Assembly: GCA_002419145.1 (NCBI GenBank)
Contig: DIFN01000083.1
Location: forward strand, 1,005-9,586
Reading direction: 5' to 3'
Length of the DNA stretch: 8,582 nt
DNA from: Mageeibacillus sp. UBA5747
Lineage (GTDB): Bacteria; Bacillota; Clostridia; Saccharofermentanales; UBA5734
The translations under genes were made by a program, and so were the position numbers. The notes beneath the pieces are model-generated. The model saw nothing but the letters and a program-made list of their open reading frames with translations, did not search any database and was not told the DNA's origin. Of the stretch, positions 1 through 6,109 are shown one piece after another (position 1 is the first letter of the stretch; every line of letters begins with the position of its first letter).

Positions 1-25
1 GGCTCAAACAGCCGAAAATATTTTA
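1..25 (+). terminator. Possible right half of an upstream gene's terminator (cut by window edge)
   Basis: A short inverted repeat GGCT-CAAAC-AGCC (1-13) is followed by an A/T tract (16-25, AAAATATTTT). This could be the top of a terminator stem whose left arm lies outside the window. Only four base pairs are visible and the tail is not a clean T-run, so the call is weak. Confidence 0.25.
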
Positions 26-184
26 CTATATTTTCCTCTTGCGCTAATTTTTACAGATTTTTCGTTTACGCGGATTCCAGAATACCAGTGCCGTCTTCCA
101 TCGAACGCAGTCCATCTCTTTGGGTCTGAACCTTGATTGATCGGCCGCCAGCGTATTCTTTTTTAGTCGCGGTGGGTGCATTTG

Positions 185-193
185 TGCTAAAAT
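185..193 (+). promoter_or_regulatory. Candidate extended -10 promoter of the hydrogenase operon
   Basis: TG-C-TAAAAT (TG at 185-186, hexamer 188-193) fits an extended -10 element. No good -35 is present at 16-18 nt upstream; the nearest is a poor TTAGTC at 163-168 with a 19-nt spacer. The predicted transcript would start near 200 and have a leader of about 110 nt. It is the best promoter-like signal ahead of the operon, but it rests on the -10 alone. Confidence 0.4.
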
Positions 194-203
194 GATCTTA
201 TTC

Positions 204-217
204 TGTACACGTTTACA
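204..217 (+). promoter_or_regulatory. Palindromic operator, cre-like (LacI/CcpA type)
   Basis: TGTACACGTTTACA is an inverted repeat TGTA-n-ACGT-n-TACA in which only one symmetric pair fails to match. The central CG and TG...CA ends match the LacI-family operator type. Against the Bacillota cre consensus TGWAANCGNTNWCA it has one mismatch (C where A is expected at the fifth base). It lies just downstream of the predicted -10 box, at about +5 to +18, where a bound repressor would block initiation or early elongation. The identity of the regulator is inferred. Confidence 0.45.
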
Positions 218-298
218 AGACATCCCCCAGGCGCTGTTGAATAGAACCGGCTCACTAATATGCCAACAAAATGCTGTGATTGTATCCATTGACGTTTC

Positions 299-304
299 GG
301 AGGT
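299..304 (+). promoter_or_regulatory. Ribosome binding site that decides the first gene's start
   Basis: GGAGGT ends 7 nt before the ATG at 312. The longer in-frame start at 192 has nothing comparable upstream, so 312 is the preferred start. Confidence 0.85.
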
Positions 305-311
305 ACTGATT

Positions 312-809
312 ATGGCCGGAACAAGGAGTTGTTCAGAGCTACAAGCCGATCAACAGGCGCAGTTCGATTTGCTTCACCAAGTCATACAGAATTATGAACG
401 GAAAGACAGCAACCTGATCCAGATCCTGCACATGGCTCAGGCGATTTTTCCATATCTTTCCGACGATGTCCTCCATTTCATCGGGGAAGAAATGGATTTG
501 CCATTGTCGAAAATCCATGGTGTTGTGTCATTCTACTCATATTTCGAGACCAGACCGCATGGCCGCCACACCATCCAGGTCTGCCTTGGAACGGCTTGCT
601 ATGTCCGAGGCGGATCCAAAGTGCTGGACAATCTGAAAAAGACGCTCCAGATCGAAGTCGGTGAAACCTCGCTCGATGGGAGGTTTACACTGGAAGTCAA
701 GCGCTGTTTCGGTGCCTGCGGTCTGGCCCCGGCGATCGCGATTGATAATGTCATACACAATCGAGTGAACGCTAACAAATTGCAGGAAATTCTGAACCAA
801 TATCCTTGA
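312..809 (+). CDS. hydC: NuoE/HydC-like [2Fe-2S] subunit of NAD(P)-linked [FeFe]-hydrogenase
   Basis: This is the 24-kDa-type thioredoxin-fold subunit that carries one [2Fe-2S] cluster next to the FMN site of a NuoF-like partner (HydC of Thermotoga HydABC, HndA of Desulfovibrio, NuoE of complex I). The protein is 165 aa, normal for the family. Residues 15-75 form the helical N-terminal part (LPLSKIHGVVSFYSYF is the typical NuoE signature). The thioredoxin-like part holds the four cluster ligands as C91-x4-C96 (CLGTAC) and C132-x3-C136 (CFGAC-GLAP). The ATG at 312 was chosen for its GGAGGT at 7-nt spacing; a frame open to 192 would add 40 unrelated residues. It is the first gene of the operon, 21 nt ahead of the flavoprotein gene. 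Family assignment is secure. The link to hydrogenase rather than complex I comes from the neighbours. Confidence 0.93.
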   Translation: MAGTRSCSELQADQQAQFDLLHQVIQNYERKDSNLIQILHMAQAIFPYLSDDVLHFIGEEMDLPLSKIHGVVSFYSYFETRPHGRHTIQVCLGTACYVRGGSKVLDNLKKTLQIEVGETSLDGRFTLEVKRCFGACGLAPAIAIDNVIHNRVNANKLQEILNQYP

Positions 810-830
810 AGAGAGAGGGGGGGATTTGAC

Positions 831-3800
831 ATGTCTGATCCGTCTGCCGATTGGATCCGTTCCGCTTGCGATCTCGCGCGTATTCGGAAGGCTTTTTTCG
901 AGAGCCAGAATCAATATTCAAAGACCATCCTGGTCTGCAGTGGGGCAGGTTGCATTTCCTGTGGCAGCAAGTCGATTCATGAGGCCTTGGTTGAAGAACT
1001 GGACAATGCAGGCATCCGCGCCAGCATTCTGGTCAAGTCGACCGGCTGCATGGGGATTTGTGATGTCGGCCCCGCCATGATTATCCATCCTGGCAATGTC
1101 TTCTACTGCAAACTGACGACTGCAGCCGTTCATGAAATTGTCCAGTCCCACTTGCTCAAGGGTCAGGTGGCGGAACAGTTCTGCTACGTTGACCAGAAAA
1201 CAGGCCAGCGGATTATCCGATTGGACGACATTGACTATTTCAGTCGTCAGCTGAAAATTGTCCTGGCCAACTGCGGGAAGATCGACTTTAGCCAGCTGGA
1301 TGAATTTATCGCCAACGATGGAATCACTGCCCTGGAGAAAGTTCTGCACGAAATGACACCTGAGCAAGTGATTGAAACAGTCCGGTTGTCTGGGCTGCGC
1401 GGACGCGGTGGTGGTGGATTCCCCACGGGTATGAAATGGGCGTTGGGGCGCAAAGCGACCGGCGATCAAAAATACATCATCTGCAACGCAGATGAAGGCG
1501 ACCCGGGTGCGTTCATGGATCGCAGTCTGCTCGAAGGAGACCCCTATGTCCTGCTGGAGGGACTGACCATCGGAGGCTACGCGATTGGGGCCAGCATCGG
1601 CTACATCTATATCCGGGCGGAATACCCGCTGGCGATCGAGCGTCTGACCCATGCAATCGGCAAATTGCGTGACGTCGGCTTGCTGGGGGAGCACCTGTTC
1701 AATACTGATTTTTCATTTGATGTCGAAATCCGGATTGGCGCAGGCGCCTTTGTCTGTGGCGAAGAAACCGCATTGATGAACTCGGTCCAGGGGCAGCGAG
1801 GTGAGCCCCGGCAAAAGCCGCCGTTTCCGACGGAAAAGGGTTTGTTTTGCAAGCCCACCGTGATCAACAATGTCGAAACGTTGTGTAACATCCCGGCCAT
1901 CATCCGCAATGGCAGCGACTGGTTTTCAGGGATCGGCACCGAAAAGAGCAAGGGTACAAAGGTCTTTGCTTTGGCTGGTGATGTCAAAAACACTGGCATT
2001 GTAGAGGTGCCAATGGGCATAACGCTCGGGGAAATTCTCTTTGACATCGGCGGCGGCATCCCGAATGGCAAAAAATTCAAGGCCGCCCAGACTGGCGGAC
2101 CATCTGGTGGCTGTCTGACCAGGTCCCACCTCAACACGCCAATCGACTACCAGTCCCTGATAGAACTGGGCGCGATCATGGGATCGGGCGGTTTGATCTG
2201 CATGGATGAAGACACTTGCATGGTCGATGTGGCCCGTTTTTTCATGGATTTTGTCCAGGATGAATCCTGCGGTAAATGTGTGGCCTGCCGCCTGGGCACT
2301 CGCCGAATGCTGGATATCCTTGAACGGATCACCCAGGGTCAGGGCCAGACAGGTGATGTCGAACGGTTGGTCGAACTGGGTGAGACCGTAAAGGCGACAG
2401 CCTTGTGCGGTTTGGGGCAAACGGCGCCGAATCCGGTTCTCAGCACGATCAAATATTTTCGGGCAGAATATGACGAGCATATCAGGGACAAGTATTGCCG
2501 GGCAGGCGTCTGTTCATCGCTGTTCCTGGCTCCATGCTCCAATGCCTGTCCCGCGGGCGTCAATGTACCTGGTTATATTGCTCTGATCGCTGCTGGCAGA
2601 CCCATCGCAGCTTATAACCTGATCATGCAGGAAAATCCATTTCCTTCCGTTTGTGGAAGGGTTTGCACGCACCCGTGCGAAAGCCGCTGCCGGCGAGCCC
2701 AAGTGGATGAACCCCTGGCAATCCGCGACTTGAAGCGATTTGCGGCCGATGAGGCCTTCAAGACTGATACACCCAAGGTGGATCTGATTTTTCCCCGGAA
2801 AAGTCGAACGGTTTCCATCATTGGCGGCGGTCCATCCGGATTGACCTGTGGCTATTATCTGGGGCGCCTCGGTTATCCGGTTACCATTTATGAATCCCAG
2901 CCTGAAGCCGGCGGCATGCTGGCGTATGGAATCCCAGAATACCGGTTGCCCAGACAGATGCTGGCTAAGGAAATCGAAGCGATCCGCCGGGTTGGCATTC
3001 AAATCAAGACCGGTGTGGAAGTTGGCAAGGACATCGACTTCAAGACGATCCGTGACCAGTCCGATGCTGTCTATATTGCCACGGGGACTCAGCGTTCACG
3101 GAAAATCGGCTTGGCGGGCGAAAATTTGCCCAACGTCTATCATGGACTGGATTTTTTGCGCGATATCAATCTGGGCCGCCCAGTTGGTGTCAGCGGCGTG
3201 GTCGCTGTGATTGGCGGAGGCAGCACGGCATTTGATGCAGCCCGGACAGCTTTGCGTCTGGGAGCAGCGGAAGTGCATATTCTCTATCGCCGGTGCATTT
3301 CGGATATGCCTGCCGACCCGCGGGAAATCAGTGAAGCAGTCGAAGAGGGGGTTATCATCCATGAACTGGTTGAACCGCTAGCCCTGATGGGTAACCAGAA
3401 GGTTGAACAGGTTGTCTGCCAGCAAATGCAACTTCAGGGATTTGATGCTGAAGGCCGCCGGCAGCCAGTTGCGATTCCCGGGACCCAGGTCAATTTTTCT
3501 GTCGATCTGGTGATTCCTGCCGTCAGCCAGTATTCGGATCTGCCCTTCGTCCGTCCGGATGAAATTGAAATGACCAGCCTGGGAACTTTTGTGACCGAGG
3601 GCCATACGTTCAAAACCACCTTGCCCGGCGTTTTTGCCGGCGGGGATGTGGTCCGGGGATCGGACATCGTAATCGCGGCTATTGCTGACGGCAAAAATGC
3701 TGCCCAGGCAATCGACCAGTATCTGGGAGGCGACGGGGTACTGAACAAAGGAGAACCGATCGCTATTCCTGGTGCAAATGATGATGATGAGTTGCTTGAG

Positions 3801-3932
3801 CATGGCAGATTTGTCATGAAATACATGGAACCCAGCATCCGGAAGCAGAATTTTGCTGAAGTCGCTCAAGGTTTCCACAAACTTGATGCGATTGCCGAAG
3901 CCATGCGCTGCCTGCGGTGTGACCGGCGCTGA
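831..3932 (+). CDS. hydB: HydB/NuoF-like NADH:FMN subunit fused to GltD/NfnB-like NAD(P)H:FAD oxidoreductase
   Basis: This 1033-aa fusion should take electrons to or from NADH at an FMN and from a second pyridine nucleotide at an FAD. Residues 30-110 are a thioredoxin-like [2Fe-2S] domain (C36-x4-C41, C73-x3-C77, plus an extra C44). Residues about 150-440 are the NuoF flavin/NADH domain (GLRGRGGGGFPTG at 188-200, NADEGDPGAFMDR at 219-231, GEETAL at 310-315) and an SLBB-like part. The [4Fe-4S] site is C480, C483, C486 and C526. A hinge with H550, C556 and C561 follows. From about 566 the GltD part begins: iron-sulfur domain with C569, C573, C608, C612, C616, C620; FAD motif GGGPSG at 665-670; second nucleotide fold GGGSTA at 795-800 ending in YRR (819-821), which in GltD relatives favours NADPH; FAGGD at 935-939; CLRC at 1027-1030. 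Canonical HydB ends instead in a two-cluster ferredoxin domain. A GAGAGGGGGGG ribosome site precedes the ATG. NADPH use is inferred. Confidence 0.93.
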   Translation: MSDPSADWIRSACDLARIRKAFFESQNQYSKTILVCSGAGCISCGSKSIHEALVEELDNAGIRASILVKSTGCMGICDVGPAMIIHPGNVFYCKLTTAAVHEIVQSHLLKGQVAEQFCYVDQKTGQRIIRLDDIDYFSRQLKIVLANCGKIDFSQLDEFIANDGITALEKVLHEMTPEQVIETVRLSGLRGRGGGGFPTGMKWALGRKATGDQKYIICNADEGDPGAFMDRSLLEGDPYVLLEGLTIGGYAIGASIGYIYIRAEYPLAIERLTHAIGKLRDVGLLGEHLFNTDFSFDVEIRIGAGAFVCGEETALMNSVQGQRGEPRQKPPFPTEKGLFCKPTVINNVETLCNIPAIIRNGSDWFSGIGTEKSKGTKVFALAGDVKNTGIVEVPMGITLGEILFDIGGGIPNGKKFKAAQTGGPSGGCLTRSHLNTPIDYQSLIELGAIMGSGGLICMDEDTCMVDVARFFMDFVQDESCGKCVACRLGTRRMLDILERITQGQGQTGDVERLVELGETVKATALCGLGQTAPNPVLSTIKYFRAEYDEHIRDKYCRAGVCSSLFLAPCSNACPAGVNVPGYIALIAAGRPIAAYNLIMQENPFPSVCGRVCTHPCESRCRRAQVDEPLAIRDLKRFAADEAFKTDTPKVDLIFPRKSRTVSIIGGGPSGLTCGYYLGRLGYPVTIYESQPEAGGMLAYGIPEYRLPRQMLAKEIEAIRRVGIQIKTGVEVGKDIDFKTIRDQSDAVYIATGTQRSRKIGLAGENLPNVYHGLDFLRDINLGRPVGVSGVVAVIGGGSTAFDAARTALRLGAAEVHILYRRCISDMPADPREISEAVEEGVIIHELVEPLALMGNQKVEQVVCQQMQLQGFDAEGRRQPVAIPGTQVNFSVDLVIPAVSQYSDLPFVRPDEIEMTSLGTFVTEGHTFKTTLPGVFAGGDVVRGSDIVIAAIADGKNAAQAIDQYLGGDGVLNKGEPIAIPGANDDDELLEHGRFVMKYMEPSIRKQNFAEVAQGFHKLDAIAEAMRCLRCDRR

Positions 3933-3950
3933 AGGAATGGGGATGAGGGT

Positions 3951-5774
3951 ATGATTCATCTATCGATCAACGGTCAGAACGTCGCAGCTCAAGAGGGCCA
4001 GACGATTTTGGATGTAGCCTCGGCTAACAAGATCGGGATCCCGACTTTGTGTCATTTCAACCAGCTGCATGCAATCGGTTCCTGCCGGATCTGCTCGGTG
4101 GAAGTTGCTGGAGCAAAAGGCCTGATGGCTGCTTGTGTGACGCCTGTGACTGAAGGTATGGTTGTTATGACGCATTCGGCCCAAGTTAGGCAGATGAGAA
4201 AAATCCTCTATGAACTGATGCTTTCAGATCATCCGACAGACTGTCTGCATTGCGATCGGAATGGAAGATGCGAATTCCAGGATCTGGGTGAAGTGCTTCA
4301 GATCAAAGAGTCCCGCTTTGCTGGCAATCGGTCGAAAAATGCCATTGATGACAGCAGTCCGGCAATTATCCGGGACACAACCAAATGCATCCTTTGCCGG
4401 CGTTGTGTTTCCATGTGTAACGAGGTCCAAGGTGTAGGTGCACTGAATGCACAGAACAGAGGTTTTTCAACAGAAATCGGACCTGGCGGCCGTGAACGGC
4501 TGGGAACAGCTGTCTGTACCTTTTGTGGTCAATGCACCACGGTTTGTCCGGTCGATGCCCTGCATGAAAAGGATTCAATCACCCCTGTCTGGCAGGCTTT
4601 GAGCAATCCGACAAGAAAGACGATCGTGCAGACCGCTCCCGCCGTTCGGGCAGCACTCGGCGAGGAATTCGGCCTGGCTCCGGGGACGCTGGTCACGGGG
4701 AAGATGGTCAGCGCATTGCGGCAACTGGGCTTTCAGGTTGTTTTCGATACCAACTTCACGGCTGACTTGACGGTTCTGGAAGAAGGATATGAGTTGCTCG
4801 CCCGTCTTGCAGCGCTGGCGAAGAAGCAAGGACGAGTGGATGATCGTCAGCTGGCTGCCCTGAATCTGCCGCATCATCTGCCGGATCCGGTCCTCCCGAT
4901 GATGACAAGCTGTAGCCCTGGCTGGATCAAGTACGCAGAACATTTTCATGGCGATCTGCTGGCCCATCTTTCGACCTGTCAATCGCCGCACATGATGCTG
5001 GGTGCATTGGCTAAAACCTGGTACGCCCAGAACAATGGCTTGGACCCAACCGAACTGTATGTTGTTTCGGTCATGCCTTGCACCGCCAAGAAATTTGAAA
5101 TTACCAGGCCGGAGTTGAAGACGCGTGGATTGGATACGGTGGATGCAGTCTTGACTACGCGCGAACTGGCGCGGATGATCCGGGAAGCCGGGATTGACTT
5201 TGCACATCTGCCAGATTCACCGTTTGACTCGCCGATGGGGGAATCAACTGGAGCCGCGGCAATTTTCGGTACGACGGGAGGTGTCATGGAAGCCGCCCTG
5301 CGCACGGTCTATGAGGTGGTCACCGGCCGTCCCTTGCCATTTGAAAATCTCCATATCCAGCCCATCGTCGGCCTGGATCGCATCAAGACAGCTTCCATTC
5401 GGTTCGAAACTGTCCTGCCAGCCTGGTCGTTTCTTGAAGGAATCGAGGTGCCAATAGCGGTTACGAGCGGTCTATCCGGGGCGAGACAGCTGATGGATGA
5501 AATTGCAGCTGGGACCAGTCCTTACGTTTTCATCGAGGTCATGGGCTGCCCTGGTGGTTGTCTGTCAGGAGGTGGCCAGCCTCGTCCGACAAACCCGGAA
5601 ATCCGTCAATTAAGACTGCAGGCAATCTATCGCGAAGACGAGGGCAAGCCCTTACGCAAGTCGCACGATAATCCCGACATCAGGAAACTCTATGAGGCGT
5701 TTCTTGGCCAACCGGGTTCACCGCTGGCTCATGAGCTTCTCCATACAACCTATCAGCGGCGAAACAAGATTTGA
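3951..5774 (+). CDS. hydA: [FeFe]-hydrogenase catalytic subunit (group A, multimeric NAD(P)-linked type)
   Basis: It interconverts protons and H2 at the H-cluster. The 607 residues hold, in order: a plant-type [2Fe-2S] domain (C34, C45, C48, C62); a His-ligated [4Fe-4S] site H94-x3-C98-x2-C101-x5-C107; two [4Fe-4S] sites (C146, C149, C152, C156 and C189, C192, C195, C199); and the H-cluster domain from about 220. The three H-cluster motifs are TSCSPGW (319-325), MPCTAKKFE (375-383) and EVMGCPGGCLSGGGQ (529-543). Presumed ligands are C377, C533 and C537, plus the first motif, where the usual TSCCPxW has Ser at the second Cys. The C terminus (KLYEAFLG, AHELLH) is the ordinary small-subunit-like end, with no added [2Fe-2S] extension. 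It starts 18 nt after the flavoprotein gene, behind GATGAGGG. HydE, HydF and HydG maturases, needed for the H-cluster, are not in this window. No signal peptide is seen, so it is cytoplasmic. Confidence 0.95.
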   Translation: MIHLSINGQNVAAQEGQTILDVASANKIGIPTLCHFNQLHAIGSCRICSVEVAGAKGLMAACVTPVTEGMVVMTHSAQVRQMRKILYELMLSDHPTDCLHCDRNGRCEFQDLGEVLQIKESRFAGNRSKNAIDDSSPAIIRDTTKCILCRRCVSMCNEVQGVGALNAQNRGFSTEIGPGGRERLGTAVCTFCGQCTTVCPVDALHEKDSITPVWQALSNPTRKTIVQTAPAVRAALGEEFGLAPGTLVTGKMVSALRQLGFQVVFDTNFTADLTVLEEGYELLARLAALAKKQGRVDDRQLAALNLPHHLPDPVLPMMTSCSPGWIKYAEHFHGDLLAHLSTCQSPHMMLGALAKTWYAQNNGLDPTELYVVSVMPCTAKKFEITRPELKTRGLDTVDAVLTTRELARMIREAGIDFAHLPDSPFDSPMGESTGAAAIFGTTGGVMEAALRTVYEVVTGRPLPFENLHIQPIVGLDRIKTASIRFETVLPAWSFLEGIEVPIAVTSGLSGARQLMDEIAAGTSPYVFIEVMGCPGGCLSGGGQPRPTNPEIRQLRLQAIYREDEGKPLRKSHDNPDIRKLYEAFLGQPGSPLAHELLHTTYQRRNKI

Positions 5775-5923
5775 ACGCCGTAGTCATGCAAAAGTACATG
5801 TGAACCTATCCTGTCTTTGCAAGTTTCTTTTATGAACCTTGCGTATTTTGAGGGTATTAAGCATTTATCGCTATGTAGCATCTATGATCTGCATGATATT
5901 CAGAACTTTCTTTCATTTATCTC

Positions 5924-5952
5924 TTGACAGCAAGCTTGAATGCTTATATATT
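5924..5952 (+). promoter_or_regulatory. Sigma-70/sigma-A promoter of the ammonium-transport operon
   Basis: TTGACA (5924-5929), an exact 17-nt spacer and TATATT (5947-5952) give a near-consensus housekeeping promoter. Transcription would begin near 5959, so the first hexaloop hairpin sits at the very 5' end of the RNA. An AAGC-TTGAAT-GCTT inverted repeat (5932-5945) fills the spacer and could bind a regulator, although it is short. A strong constitutive promoter followed by terminator-like hairpins suggests that control acts mainly on elongation. Confidence 0.85.
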
Positions 5953-5960
5953 CAACGCAT

Positions 5961-5976
5961 AGAGCAAAGGCGCTCT
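5961..5976 (+). promoter_or_regulatory. ANTAR-type hexaloop hairpin 1
   Basis: AGAGC (5961-5965) pairs perfectly with GCTCT (5972-5976) around the six-base loop AAAGGC (5966-5971). Known ANTAR antiterminator targets (NasR, EutV, AmiR type) are small hairpins with hexanucleotide loops having A at position 1 and G at position 4, as here. Its loop and right arm are also the left arm of the longer hairpin at 5966-5999, so the two structures exclude each other. No ANTAR protein gene is in this window, so the regulator is inferred. Confidence 0.6.
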
Positions 5977-6010
5977 GGCCAAAAGCCAGCAGCGCCTTTC
6001 TATTTTATAT
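5966..6010 (+). terminator. Attenuator-like hairpin 1
   Basis: Left arm 5966-5979 pairs with right arm 5985-5999: nine outer pairs (AAAGGCGCT with AGCGCCTTT) and five inner pairs (CTGGC with GCCAG). There is a single bulged C (5990) and a CAAAA loop. The tail CTATTTTATAT (6000-6010) is U-rich but interrupted, so it is a weaker terminator than the next one. Because it competes with hexaloop hairpin 1, it may be a first attenuation site. Alternatively it may just be a folded spacer. Confidence 0.5.
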
Positions 6011-6017
6011 AAATGAA

Positions 6018-6036
6018 ATGAGCAAAGGTGCTTGAT
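6018..6036 (+). promoter_or_regulatory. ANTAR-type hexaloop hairpin 2
   Basis: AGC (6021-6023) and GCT (6030-6032) close a six-base loop AAAGGT (6024-6029), again with A at loop position 1 and G at position 4. A G-U pair (6020 with 6033), a bulged G (6034) and two A-U pairs extend the stem. The element repeats hairpin 1 almost exactly: GAGCAAAGGYGCT occurs at 5962 and 6020. The loop and right arm overlap the left arm of the strong terminator at 6023-6067, so protein binding here would block termination. Confidence 0.6.
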
Positions 6037-6067
6037 GGAATTTTCCGGATACACCTTTGTTTTTTTT
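6023..6067 (+). terminator. Intrinsic terminator in the leader of the ammonium-transport operon
   Basis: CAAAGGTG (6023-6030) pairs perfectly with CACCTTTG (6052-6059). An inner GGA/TCC stem (6037-6046) sits on top, and eight T follow immediately (6060-6067). This is a standard rho-independent terminator, but it lies 43 nt upstream of the first start codon and downstream of the promoter, so it must be regulated or leaky. Sharing its left arm with hexaloop hairpin 2 makes it a conditional attenuator. Confidence 0.8.
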
Positions 6068-6090
6068 CATCATTTTTTTTCATCATTTTT
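6060..6090 (+). repeat. T8-CATCA tandem repeat
   Basis: Two perfect 13-base units TTTTTTTTCATCA (6060-6072 and 6073-6085) are followed by a partial unit of five T (6086-6090). The first T8 is the terminator's tail. The repeat ends just before the ribosome binding site at 6093-6100. Confidence 0.8.
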
Positions 6091-6109
6091 GTGAGGAGGT
6101 AAAGGATTT

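Larger units (their letters stand above)
1..311. other. Non-coding upstream region of the hydrogenase operon
   Basis: No reading frame here has both a ribosome binding site and recognisable protein sequence. The frame of the first gene stays open upstream to an ATG at 192. The 40 extra residues (192-311) have no resemblance to the NuoE family and no Shine-Dalgarno sequence, so they are treated as leader. The stretch holds the candidate promoter at 185-193, the palindrome at 204-217 and the ribosome binding site at 299-304. The T6 run near 159-164 has no convincing stem in front of it. Confidence 0.6.
5775..6109. other. Regulatory intergenic region between hydrogenase and ammonium-transport units
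   Basis: This 335-base AT-rich gap has no credible gene. An ATG at 5832 gives only about 14 codons without a ribosome binding site. The left part (5775-5920) shows no strong terminator for the hydrogenase operon. The only pairing seen is TGCAAA (5787-5792) with TTTGCA (5816-5821), followed by a mixed T-rich stretch. The right part holds a sigma-70-type promoter, two hexaloop hairpins, two terminator-like hairpins and a T8-CATCA repeat, each listed separately. Confidence 0.7.

Noticed and set aside
192..311. Longer start for the NuoE/HydC-like gene at ATG 192
   Set aside because: The 40 extra residues do not look like the family, there is no ribosome binding site before 192, the ATG overlaps the predicted -10 box, and ATG 312 has GGAGGT at ideal spacing.
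918..1694. 258-codon open frame on the minus strand opposite the HydB-GltD gene
   Set aside because: It lies wholly within a strongly supported gene and its translation shows no recognisable motif. The same applies to the other minus-strand frames at 3378-3959 and 4575-5207.
2526..3932. A true glutamate synthase small subunit
   Set aside because: The module is covalently joined to NuoF and followed by hydA, and no large glutamine-amidotransferase/synthase subunit is present. GltD-like modules serve many other redox partners.
831..5774. Complex I (NADH:quinone oxidoreductase) operon
   Set aside because: NuoE/NuoF-like parts are present, but there are no membrane or quinone-binding subunits, and the third gene has an H-cluster domain with all three hydrogenase motifs.
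5787..5830. Terminator for the hydrogenase operon from the TGCAAA/TTTGCA pairing
   Set aside because: Only six A/T-rich pairs with a loop of more than 20 nt and an interrupted T stretch (AGTTTCTTTT). It is too weak to call, so the operon's 3' end remains unplaced.
5832..5880. Leader peptide ORF of about 14 codons beginning at ATG 5832
   Set aside because: There is no ribosome binding site, it lies upstream of the mapped -35 box, and its amino-acid content suggests no attenuation role.
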